A stretch of 64,000 nt of DNA, taken from positions 1-64,000 of the forward strand of contig NZ_FTLX01000001.1 of the NCBI RefSeq assembly GCF_900156125.1, read 5' to 3'. Every line of letters starts with the position of its first letter. Position 1 is the stretch's first letter. A program made the position numbers and the translations under genes. Below the pieces are notes generated by a model. That model had not been told where the DNA came from. It did no database searches and saw only the letters and a list, made by a program, of their open reading frames with translations. Positions 52,509 to 60,269 of the stretch are shown here, one piece after another. Source of the stretch: Domibacillus enclensis. Lineage in GTDB: Bacteria; Bacillota; Bacilli; Bacillales; Domibacillaceae.

Positions 52509-54229
52509 GCGATTTCCTCCTCTGTCAGCTGAGATAAGACGATTTCACGATAGACGTCGTTTGTACGGAGCAGTTCCTCGTGCGTGCCGATGCCGGCAAT
52601 GCGGCCTTCTTCTAAAACGATAATCCGGTCTGCATCCACAACTGTTCTCACCCGCTGGGCAACAATCAGCATCGTCGCTTCTTTTGTTTCCTTTTTCAGC
52701 GCCGACCGAAGCCTGGCATCTGTTTTAAAGTCCAGTGCGGAAAAACTGTCGTCAAAAATATACAGATCCGGCTTTCGGATAAGGGCCCGGGCAATCGACA
52801 GCCGCTGCTTTTGTCCACCGGATAAATTCGATCCGCCCTGTTCCACCTCTGACTCGTAGCCGTTTTTCAGATGGAGAATAAATTCTTCTGCCTGCGCAAT
52901 GCGGGCGGCGTGTTCGATTTCTTCCTGTGTGGCATCCTGTTTGCCGAAACGAATGTTGTCTGTGATCGTTCCGGAGAACAGGGTGGTTTTTTGCGGCACA
53001 AAGCCCATTTTTGAACGAAGCTCTTCTTGCGGCAAGTGGCGGATATCCACGCCATTCACCCGGATGGTTCCACTGGCTATATCATAAAAGCGCGGAATCA
53101 AATGGACGAGCGTGGATTTTCCAGCGCCGGTTCCGCCGATGATGGCCGTGATTTCACCGGTCTTAGCCGCAAAACTGATGCCCGACAGCGCAGGTTTTTC
53201 GGCTCCCGGGTAGCTGAATGTCACATTTTCAAACTCGAGCGTTCCCGGTTCCCGATCCGCTTTTTCGGTTCCGTCGTCCTGCAGTGTTGGCTGCATGCCG
53301 AGCACTTCATTAATCCGTCTGGCGGAGACAGCTGCCCGGGGCACCATAATAAACATCATTGAAGCCATTACCAGGGCAAACATGATTTGCATGACATATT
53401 GAATAAACGCCATCAGGTCACCGATTTGCATCGCCCCACTGTCAATTCGAAGGCCTCCAAACCAGATGATGGCAACGACGGTTAAATTCATAACGAGCAT
53501 CATGACCGGCATCATAAATGCCATTACTTTATTGACCTGAATTGACACATCGGTTAAATCCCGGTTTGCTTTTGTCATCCGCTTTTTTTCTTCCGCTTCC
53601 CGGTTAAAGGCCCGGATCACACGAATGCCGGTGAGGTTTTCGCGCAGCACCAGGTTCAAGCGGTCAAGCCGCTGCTGAACAGCTTGAAATAAAGGCATAC
53701 CTTTTTTCAAAATCAGCAAAATAGAGCCGATTAAAAACGGCATGGCGGCCACAACCACAAGCGAAAGCTGGGCGTCCTTTGACACAGCCATGATCACGCC
53801 GCCTGCAAGCATAATCGGAGCGCTGATCAGCATACGCAGCATCATAATGACCACCTGCTGCACTTGTGTAATGTCATTTGTCGTCCGGGTAATGAGCGAC
53901 GCCGTTCCCACTTCATCGAACTCCTGCAGCGTGAATGTCCCCACATGATTAAAAACGTTCCGCCGAAGATCTCGTCCCAGGCCCATCGCGGCTTTTGCTG
54001 AATAAAAACTGGCGAGGATCGAGGCGATTACGCCAAATGCGGAGATCGCCAGCATCACGGCGCCGATTTTCCAAATATAAGAGGTATCACCGGTCACGAC
54101 ACCATTATCAATAATATCCGCCATGAGAGTGGGCAAAAAAAGGTCGGCAAGTGTTTGAATAAAAACAAGCAGAACAACGGCTGCGACAGACCATTTATAA
54201 AACGACAGGTTTTTTAATAGTTTAATCAT
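52505..54229 (-). CDS. ABC multidrug exporter half-transporter (YfiB-like)
   Basis: A 574-residue partner subunit: six helices, Walker A GGTGAGKST, canonical signature NLSGGQKQR, but Walker B reads LYIFDDSFSALD (Asp instead of the catalytic Glu) and the switch region is AQRVRT (Gln for His). These are the expected degenerate features complementing the other subunit's altered signature. Overlaps the MarR gene by 4 bases (ATGA), so the three genes are one operon. Confidence 0.9.
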   Translation of the reverse strand: MIKLLKNLSFYKWSVAAVVLLVFIQTLADLFLPTLMADIIDNGVVTGDTSYIWKIGAVMLAISAFGVIASILASFYSAKAAMGLGRDLRRNVFNHVGTFTLQEFDEVGTASLITRTTNDITQVQQVVIMMLRMLISAPIMLAGGVIMAVSKDAQLSLVVVAAMPFLIGSILLILKKGMPLFQAVQQRLDRLNLVLRENLTGIRVIRAFNREAEEKKRMTKANRDLTDVSIQVNKVMAFMMPVMMLVMNLTVVAIIWFGGLRIDSGAMQIGDLMAFIQYVMQIMFALVMASMMFIMVPRAAVSARRINEVLGMQPTLQDDGTEKADREPGTLEFENVTFSYPGAEKPALSGISFAAKTGEITAIIGGTGAGKSTLVHLIPRFYDIASGTIRVNGVDIRHLPQEELRSKMGFVPQKTTLFSGTITDNIRFGKQDATQEEIEHAARIAQAEEFILHLKNGYESEVEQGGSNLSGGQKQRLSIARALIRKPDLYIFDDSFSALDFKTDARLRSALKKETKEATMLIVAQRVRTVVDADRIIVLEEGRIAGIGTHEELLRTNDVYREIVLSQLTEEEIA

Positions 54230-54702
54230 TTCTTCTGCTCCTCTGTTTCTCCTTTTTCAAGCAAGTCGGTGATTTGCTTATGGGTCCGCAGCAGGTCATT
54301 CACTTGCTGCTCTGTCAGTGACTCCAGAACGCTTTGGACGGCCTGGTGGATGCCGCCTTCTTGCAAGTGAAGCGTTCGGATGCGAGTCATTCCTTTTTCA
54401 CTGAGTGACAGAAGCACTTCGCGACGGTTGCCTTCCACTGGCTGCCGCCTTAAAAGCCCTTCCCGCACCAACCCGTCAACAGCCTGGCTTAATGTGCTTT
54501 TCGGAAGAAACGTTTTCTCCCCGACCTTTTTTTGGGTCATTTCATTGCGTGAGAGGAGCGCCATTAAAATAGAATACTGCGGAACCGACAAGCCGTTTTC
54601 GACCGCAGACCGCTGAATGAGGCGCATCATATTGTTGTGGACGCCGGCAAATGAATACAGCACCTCGGTCGATCGGGTAACCCTCTGATGTTCATCCTGC
54701 AT
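54226..54702 (-). CDS. MarR family regulator of the ABC exporter
   Basis: A 158-residue winged-helix repressor: SVPQYSILMALLSRNEMTQKKVGEKTFLPKSTLSQAVDGLVREGLLRR is the MarR DNA-binding domain, followed by RREVLLSLSEKG wing. First gene of the exporter operon, so it probably represses its own operon; a palindrome just upstream is the likely operator. ATG follows GGAGTGG. Confidence 0.9.
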   Translation of the reverse strand: MQDEHQRVTRSTEVLYSFAGVHNNMMRLIQRSAVENGLSVPQYSILMALLSRNEMTQKKVGEKTFLPKSTLSQAVDGLVREGLLRRQPVEGNRREVLLSLSEKGMTRIRTLHLQEGGIHQAVQSVLESLTEQQVNDLLRTHKQITDLLEKGETEEQKK

Positions 54703-54727
54703 AAAACCACTCCATTATTCTGTATTG

Positions 54728-54749
54728 AACAGTTCTAAATGGAACTGTT
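54728..54749. promoter_or_regulatory. MarR-type operator
   Basis: AACAGTTC, 6 bp, GAACTGTT: a perfect 22-bp inverted repeat 26 bp upstream of the MarR gene, where its promoter must lie. Confidence 0.65.
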
Positions 54750-54975
54750 TTTAATTATTTTATTCTTATTATTAGGTTGCGTCAATTTCTAAAAAAAAGG
54801 GGACAGAGCGGAGGGACGCCGCAATTATGTACTATGGTTTGTAAGATGACAGGAAGAGGTAGCGAGGAGTTCCCGCAATGAATATATCTGCCGTCGAATT
54901 GAGCAGAAGTAGGGATCTCACCGCAATAATCATTTACAATGAATGAAAGCGGTATCGAAAAGGGGGAACCTGGTC

Positions 54976-56322
54976 ATGAAAAGAAACCTTAAAAACACAG
55001 CGAAAATTATTTTGTTAAGTATGCTAGCAGCGGGTGCTGCCAGTGTGTTCCGTTCAAGGAAGGGAACTCAAACAGGAAAGAATCGGCTGACAACGTACGA
55101 GACTGTGACGGAAATCAAAGACTGGGGACCTGCGATCACGAAAGTAATTGTCGATTTAGGTGAACCCGTGCCTGCCGGCTCTGTCACTGCGGATACGTTT
55201 CAAGTTCACGTGCAAAGAAGCGACAAACGGCTGGTCAATCCTTTTGTAGAGGAAGGATACCGCCGTGTGACGAGTGCTTATGTCACCGACAAAGCAAGAA
55301 ATCCTGATGTTGTGAGGGGCCGATATGCTGTGTTGGAAATGGAAATCGGCCCCACGGTGACATTGGGTTCCCCTATGAACTTCCATATGGACACTTTTTT
55401 AAATGACTGGATTGAAAGTGTGTATACGATCACCCAGCAAAAAGACATTCTCACGCCGACAGGAAAGGTATCTGGATTAATGACTGATGTATTTTCAGGT
55501 GGGGAAAGAAAGCTGGTTGACGATTTTGGAACCGGAGAAGCAGCTTATGAGGGCATTACATTAACGTACGCTGACTATAAGCCGGTGCCGGACAAGAAAA
55601 AACACCCCTTAATCATCTGGCTTCATGGCATGGGAGAGGGTGGGACCGATCCAACCATTGCGATCGCTGGAAACAAAGCCGTTCATTTTGCCTCTGAGGA
55701 GATTCAATCTTACTTCGAAGGTGCTTACGTGCTGGCTCCGCAAACGCCGACGTTCTGGATGGACGGATTTACTGGATTCGGCGACGGGACATCGAAATAT
55801 AAAGAAGCACTTATGACGCTGATTCAAGACTATGTGGCCAAGCATCCGAATATTGATCCAGACCGGATTCTAATTGGTGGCGATTCAAACGGCGGGTATA
55901 TGACGATGCTGCTGATTCTGCATGATCCGGCTTATTTTGCGGCGGCATTTCCGACCTGTGAAGCGTTAAAGGATGCGCTGGTCTCCGATGAAGACATTCA
56001 ACGAATAAAGGACTTGCCAATCTGGTTTATCGCGGCTGAAACCGACAAAACGGTACCGGTGAACGAATATGTAGTGCCTACCTACAACCGGTTGATAAAA
56101 GCAGGAGCAGCCGATGTTCACCTGACGCTTTTCGAAAAAGTTCTTGATCTGTCCGGGCTGTACAAAAAAGAAGATAGAACACCGTATGAATATGATGGAC
56201 ACTGGTCCTGGATTCCAGTTTACAACAATGACGTTTCAAGGGAAGTGGACGGAAAGAAGGTCACGCTGATGGAATGGCTGGCAAATCAGTCGCTAAAAAA
56301 AGAAAAGCTGCCGCCTTTTTAA
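54976..56322 (+). CDS. Predicted exported esterase, Ig-like N-domain plus alpha/beta hydrolase
   Basis: A 448-residue protein. The N-terminal stretch (NLKNTAKIILLSMLAAGAASVF) is a signal or anchor helix; residues about 40-185 resemble the Ig-like domain of bacterial esterases; residues about 190-448 are an alpha/beta hydrolase with oxyanion motif IIWLHGMGEGG, nucleophile Ser in GGDSNGGY, acid Asp probably in AETDKTV, and His in YDGHWSW. Similar to putative PHB-depolymerase/dienelactone-type esterases. ATG at 54976 follows AAGGGGG; an ATG at 54943 has no site. Single gene. Confidence 0.75.
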   Translation: MKRNLKNTAKIILLSMLAAGAASVFRSRKGTQTGKNRLTTYETVTEIKDWGPAITKVIVDLGEPVPAGSVTADTFQVHVQRSDKRLVNPFVEEGYRRVTSAYVTDKARNPDVVRGRYAVLEMEIGPTVTLGSPMNFHMDTFLNDWIESVYTITQQKDILTPTGKVSGLMTDVFSGGERKLVDDFGTGEAAYEGITLTYADYKPVPDKKKHPLIIWLHGMGEGGTDPTIAIAGNKAVHFASEEIQSYFEGAYVLAPQTPTFWMDGFTGFGDGTSKYKEALMTLIQDYVAKHPNIDPDRILIGGDSNGGYMTMLLILHDPAYFAAAFPTCEALKDALVSDEDIQRIKDLPIWFIAAETDKTVPVNEYVVPTYNRLIKAGAADVHLTLFEKVLDLSGLYKKEDRTPYEYDGHWSWIPVYNNDVSREVDGKKVTLMEWLANQSLKKEKLPPF

Positions 56323-56337
56323 AAAATGGTCATAATC

Positions 56338-56380
56338 TAGAAAGCCGTTTTTCAAAAAAAAGAAATTCGGTTTTTTTTTA
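56338..56380 (+). terminator. Terminator of the esterase gene
   Basis: AAAGCCG pairs with CGGTTTT (one wobble) around an A-rich loop and ends in eight T. Confidence 0.6.
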
Positions 56381-56446
56381 TTTTTAAGTATATTTTACCG
56401 GATGTGGGGTACATATAACTATGAGAGAAAAGGAGGGACAAGCAAA

Positions 56447-56965
56447 ATGAAAAAACAATTTCTGTCTTTATTTATTCTTCCATTCCTGTTGATCGGTATA
56501 AATGTCCCGGCATTTGCTTATGAAGACGAGCTGACGGGCACGCCATATGAGATGTTAGAAAAAGAAGGCATTTCCTTAAAGCATTACATAGTAACGTTTA
56601 AATCACCGGTCATCGAAAAAGGATATTACCGCGCAACGGCAAGCAACGGCGAAACGATTCGCTTTAAGCCAACAGATGTGGAAATCGAGCTTTCCGTAGG
56701 CGACCGTGTCCGTACTTACTGGGAAGACGGCGGATTTAATATAGCGGAATATGTAAAGCCTGAAAAGATTGAATATTCAATTAATAAAGTTTGGTATGAA
56801 CATGGTCAGATGAACATAGAAGGAACGAGCAGCCAGTCTGGAGACATCCTGTTCACAGATGAAAATGTCTTTGGAAACGAGTTGCTGCCGGGAGATAAAG
56901 TAATCGCAGAATTTGACCAGATGTTTATTGAAAACGGTTTAATTGGTGTCTATAAGAAGAAATAA
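56447..56965 (+). CDS. Secreted protein, unknown
   Basis: A 172-residue protein with a clear signal peptide (MKKQFLSLFILPFLLIGINVPAFA, cleavage after AFA). The mature part has repeated short beta segments: GYYRATASNGETIRFKPTDVEIELSVGDRVRTYWEDG and a second similar unit DILFTDENVFGNELLPGDKVIAEFDQ, which suggests two related small beta barrels. No family recognised. ATG at 56447 follows AAAGGAGGG. Confidence 0.75.
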   Translation: MKKQFLSLFILPFLLIGINVPAFAYEDELTGTPYEMLEKEGISLKHYIVTFKSPVIEKGYYRATASNGETIRFKPTDVEIELSVGDRVRTYWEDGGFNIAEYVKPEKIEYSINKVWYEHGQMNIEGTSSQSGDILFTDENVFGNELLPGDKVIAEFDQMFIENGLIGVYKKK

Positions 56966-56966
56966 A

Positions 56967-56994
56967 AAAAACTGCCTATCCGGGCAGTTTTTTT
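56967..56994. terminator. Bidirectional terminator
   Basis: AAACTGCC pairs with GGCAGTTT, flanked by A and T runs; lies between the secreted-protein gene and the convergent Spo0E-like gene. Confidence 0.88.
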
Positions 56995-57172
56995 ATTTAA
57001 CATGCGCTTTTTTTATCGTTTGAATGTGCAGTTCATCATATAAATTTAAAAGCTGATCCAGCTCCTGGCTATGCTGAATCGCTAGTGGGGAAGTCAATCC
57101 GTTTTTAAAAGCAACATTGAGCAATTCTGTCCGCTTCGCTTCAATGGCGTCTAGAAGTGTTTCCTTATTCAC
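56993..57172 (-). CDS. Spo0E family aspartyl-phosphate phosphatase
   Basis: A 59-residue two-helix protein. LLDAIEAKRTELLNVAFKNG and LTSPLAIQHSQELDQLLNLY form the Spo0E helical hairpin; SQELD is the signature that contacts and dephosphorylates Spo0A~P, delaying sporulation. GTG at 57172 has AAAGGG nine bases upstream; a longer frame from 57229 would include the promoter and is rejected. Promoter lies just upstream. Confidence 0.85.
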   Translation of the reverse strand: MNKETLLDAIEAKRTELLNVAFKNGLTSPLAIQHSQELDQLLNLYDELHIQTIKKAHVK

Positions 57173-57218
57173 AGCGGACAACCCTTTCTTTGGTAAAGTT
57201 AAACATTTTACACTATCT

Positions 57219-57247
57219 AGTATACCCAATCATTTACTTATTTTCAA
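57219..57247 (-). promoter_or_regulatory. Promoter of the Spo0E-like gene
   Basis: On the minus strand TTGAAA (57247-57242), 17 bp, TATACT (57224-57219). Confidence 0.75.
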
Positions 57248-57348
57248 AAATATTTGTCGTTTTTTAAACTTTTTTTAATTTCACATTTATGTCAAAAAGA
57301 AAGAAGTGTTCTTTCTGTTACAATGTAAATGGAAAGGATGTTGACTTC

Positions 57349-58056
57349 ATGAGCGATGTAAACGTATTTTTAGCATTTGGTGCGGGATTTTTAAGCTTTA
57401 TCTCACCGTGCTGCCTGCCGTTATATCCGGCCTTTTTATCTTATATAACCGGAATGAGTGTAAATGAAATAAAAAATGATAAAGCGATGCTGCAAAAACG
57501 AAGCATGCTGCATACGCTTTTTTTCCTGGTTGGCTTTTCGCTTGTGTTCGTGCTGCTCGGATTCGGCACGTCCTTTATAGGTGAATTTCTAAAAGAGTGG
57601 GATGACTTGATCCGGCAGCTGGGTGCTATTTTCATGATTTTTTTCGGGCTGGTCGTGACTGGTATTTTGCAGCCGAAATTTATGATGTCGGAGAAAAAGG
57701 TTGCCTTTAAAAACCGTCCCGTCGGCTATACAGGCTCGGCTTTAATCGGGCTTGCTTTCGGTGCTGGCTGGACGCCTTGCACGGGACCTATATTGCTGGC
57801 GGTGATTTCCATGGCCGGTACTAATCCAGATTCGGCGATGCTTTATATGGTTGCGTATATTCTCGGCTTCGCTATTCCTTTTTTTGTCATGTCCTTTTTC
57901 ATCGGGCGAATGAAGTGGATCCGCACCCACAGTGCAAGGATTGTAAAAATCGGGGGCTATGTTATGATGGTAATGGGAATTGTCCTGTTTTTTGACTGGA
58001 TGACAAAGATTATTATGATCCTGACTCCGCTTTTCGGAGGATTTACCGGTTTTTAA
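57349..58056 (+). CDS. ccdA: Cytochrome c biogenesis protein CcdA
   Basis: A 235-residue, six-helix thiol-disulfide transporter that passes electrons from thioredoxin to extracytoplasmic ResA/StoA for cytochrome c and spore cortex maturation. The two redox cysteines are in [17 protein letters not shown] and [16 protein letters not shown] at 57349 is the family start; the 20 extra codons upstream lie in the probable leader. It is followed closely by ccdC; the B. subtilis neighbour yneI is absent. Confidence 0.93.
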   Translation: MSDVNVFLAFGAGFLSFISPCCLPLYPAFLSYITGMSVNEIKNDKAMLQKRSMLHTLFFLVGFSLVFVLLGFGTSFIGEFLKEWDDLIRQLGAIFMIFFGLVVTGILQPKFMMSEKKVAFKNRPVGYTGSALIGLAFGAGWTPCTGPILLAVISMAGTNPDSAMLYMVAYILGFAIPFFVMSFFIGRMKWIRTHSARIVKIGGYVMMVMGIVLFFDWMTKIIMILTPLFGGFTGF

Positions 58057-58079
58057 TTTGCATTAAAGGAATGATCAAT

Positions 58080-58583
58080 ATGGATTGGATGGTTGCGGCA
58101 TCATCTGTGGCAGCTGTTTTTATGGGCATTGGCGCTCTGGTTGTCCGCATGAAGGCGGCTAAAAAACCTGCTTCTGCTAAAAAAATTATTATGCCGCCGC
58201 TTTTCATGAGCACGGGTGCACTTATGTTTTTGTTTCCCATGTTTCGCGTGACCGGAATGGAATTTCTTGAAGCCACAGCGGTAGGGCTTGTTTTTTCTAT
58301 TTTGCTGATCAAAACGTCCGATTTTGAAATACGCGGCAATGACATTTTTTTAAAGCGTTCAAAAGCTTTTCCAATTATTTTACTGACCTTGTTAATTGTT
58401 CGAATCGTTGGGAAGCTGGTCCTCTCCACGTCCATTGATGTGGGAGAGCTGGGCGGTATGTTTTTCATTTTGGCTTTTGCAATGATCCTGCCATGGCGAA
58501 TTGCGATGTTCAAAAAGTACAACCGGCTCAAACGAAAAATGCCCGCTCAATCAGGCATCATGACAGAAAAAACAGCCTTTTAG
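58080..58583 (+). CDS. ccdC: Cytochrome c biogenesis protein CcdC (YneJ)
   Basis: A 167-residue membrane protein with about five helices: IIMPPLFMSTGALMFLFP, then KTSDFEIRGNDIFLKRSKAFPIILL and ELGGMFFILAFAMILPWR, the CcdC family pattern. ATG at 58080 is nine bases after AAAGGA. Role in the pathway is not essential in B. subtilis and is poorly defined. The terminator overlaps its stop. Confidence 0.88.
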   Translation: MDWMVAASSVAAVFMGIGALVVRMKAAKKPASAKKIIMPPLFMSTGALMFLFPMFRVTGMEFLEATAVGLVFSILLIKTSDFEIRGNDIFLKRSKAFPIILLTLLIVRIVGKLVLSTSIDVGELGGMFFILAFAMILPWRIAMFKKYNRLKRKMPAQSGIMTEKTAF

Positions 58584-58599
58584 CGAAGGCTGTTTTTTT
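58567..58599. terminator. Terminator of ccdA-ccdC and yneK
   Basis: AAACAGCCTT pairs with AAGGCTGTTT, T-tailed on both strands, with the ccdC stop in the loop. Confidence 0.88.
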
Positions 58600-59023
58600 A
58601 AAATAAATGGCTATATGGTGAGTGATCGATGTGCATGTCATCTAATTTTTTCCGGAGAAACTTATGGTCCCGCTTTGGCGTTGCCATAATGTATCCTCGG
58701 ATAATTAAGTCGATGGAGATGCGCCGTGCTTTTTCCTGCAGCGCAAGCTCGCCGATTTTTCCGGCGATTTTGTGACGGGCTACATCGCGGAACAACTCCG
58801 GGACCGGGCTGACTAATTCCTCGAGCATCAGCTTTTCTTCTTTTCCCCATAGCTTGCGTGTTTTATCCACGTAATATTCTTCCCAGTCCATATCGGACCG
58901 CCCATCCTGCTTTGGCATTTTCTTTAAAAACTTTCGGAACATAAAAAATCCGCCAATTCCAAAAAGCCCAACCAAAACAAATGTCCATAAAACGATAAAA
59001 TATGAAAACCAGCCTTCAAGCAT
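58598..59023 (-). CDS. yneK: YneK-like DUF2621 membrane protein
   Basis: A 141-residue protein: one N-terminal helix (FSYFIVLWTFVLVGLFGIGGFFMF), then a basic cytoplasmic domain (DWEEYYVDKTRKLWGKEEKLMLEELVSPVPELFRDVARHKIAGKIGELAL) typical of DUF2621. Function unknown. ATG at 59023 follows AGGAGGGTG. Its place next to ccdC is as in B. subtilis. Confidence 0.85.
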   Translation of the reverse strand: MLEGWFSYFIVLWTFVLVGLFGIGGFFMFRKFLKKMPKQDGRSDMDWEEYYVDKTRKLWGKEEKLMLEELVSPVPELFRDVARHKIAGKIGELALQEKARRISIDLIIRGYIMATPKRDHKFLRKKLDDMHIDHSPYSHLF

Positions 59024-59150
59024 GCTGCACCCTCCTGAACTCTTCTGTTCCTCTATTATATCAAACAAGTCTCATTCTGTTGATTCTTTTCAATTGTCCC
59101 TTCATCTGCTATGATCGGAACATACATACGTATTTAAGGGAGCTGATCAA

Positions 59151-60269
59151 ATGAAATTCATCCATACAGCAGACTGGCATTTAGGCAAAGTCGTCAATGG
59201 CGCTTCTATGGTCGAGGACCAGCGCTTTATTTTACAAAAGCTGATCACCCTGATTGAGAAGGAACAGCCGGACGCGCTTGTGATTGCGGGCGATCTGTAC
59301 GACCGTTCTGTTCCACCGGCAACCGCCGTGAACCTTTTAAATGAAACGCTGTTTACGGTCAATGTTGAAATGAATATCCCCATTGTCGCCATTTCAGGTA
59401 ATCACGACAGCGCAGACCGTCTGGCGTTCGGCTCCACCTGGTTTCGGCAAAACCGCCTTTTTCTGGCCGGGAAATTGGAAAAAGATATGTTTTGTCCGAC
59501 CGTTGAAGGCGTTTCTTTTCATTGTCTGCCTTACACAGAGCCAGGTGTTGTCCGCCATTTATATGATGATCCGTCTGTTCATACCCACCACGATGCGATG
59601 AAGGTGTTAACAGGCCGTCTGTCGGAGCGACTGGACCCGGATCACCTGCACGTTGCTGTCGGCCACGCCTTTGTGACGGGTGGAGAAACGAGTGATTCTG
59701 AACGGATTTTATCAGTTGGCGGAACGGGTAACGTGGGGGCGGAGCTTTTTGAGCCTTTTCATTACACAGCACTCGGTCATCTTCATAACCCAAATGCTAT
59801 ACACCATTCAACCGTCCAATATGCAGGGTCTCCGTTGAAATATTCCTTTTCCGAAGTGAATCACCTGAAAAGTGTGGCAGTAGTAGAACTGGATTCATCT
59901 GGATTGACGTCCGTTCGCCGGGAACCGCTTGAGCCGAAAAGAGAGATGCGCATCTTAACGGGCTTTTTCGATGAACTGCTGGACCACGATCCCTCTGAGG
60001 ATTACATCAAGATTCTCTTAAAGGATGAAGGAACGATTTTAGACCCAATGGCCAAGCTGAAGCATACATTCCCAAATATTCTTCATCTTGAAAAGTCGGT
60101 AGCTGCTCCGTCCCACTTTACGCCTCCGGCTGAACCGAAAAAAAAGCGGAGTGATATGGAGATGTACGAAGAGTTTTACACAGCGATCACGGGTCTCCCA
60201 TTTTCAGACGAGAAACGGTCTTATATGATTTCAGTCATTGAGGAAGCGAGAAAGGAGGAAGACGAATGA
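59151..60269 (+). CDS. sbcD: Exonuclease subunit SbcD (Mre11-like nuclease)
   Basis: A 372-residue metallophosphoesterase. Metal-binding motifs in order: HTADWHLGK, AGDLYDR, SGNHDS, GHAFVTGG and LGHLHNPN. With SbcC it cleaves DNA hairpins and protein-blocked ends. ATG follows AAGGGAG. Overlaps sbcC by 4 bases (ATGA). Confidence 0.96.
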   Translation: MKFIHTADWHLGKVVNGASMVEDQRFILQKLITLIEKEQPDALVIAGDLYDRSVPPATAVNLLNETLFTVNVEMNIPIVAISGNHDSADRLAFGSTWFRQNRLFLAGKLEKDMFCPTVEGVSFHCLPYTEPGVVRHLYDDPSVHTHHDAMKVLTGRLSERLDPDHLHVAVGHAFVTGGETSDSERILSVGGTGNVGAELFEPFHYTALGHLHNPNAIHHSTVQYAGSPLKYSFSEVNHLKSVAVVELDSSGLTSVRREPLEPKREMRILTGFFDELLDHDPSEDYIKILLKDEGTILDPMAKLKHTFPNILHLEKSVAAPSHFTPPAEPKKKRSDMEMYEEFYTAITGLPFSDEKRSYMISVIEEARKEEDE

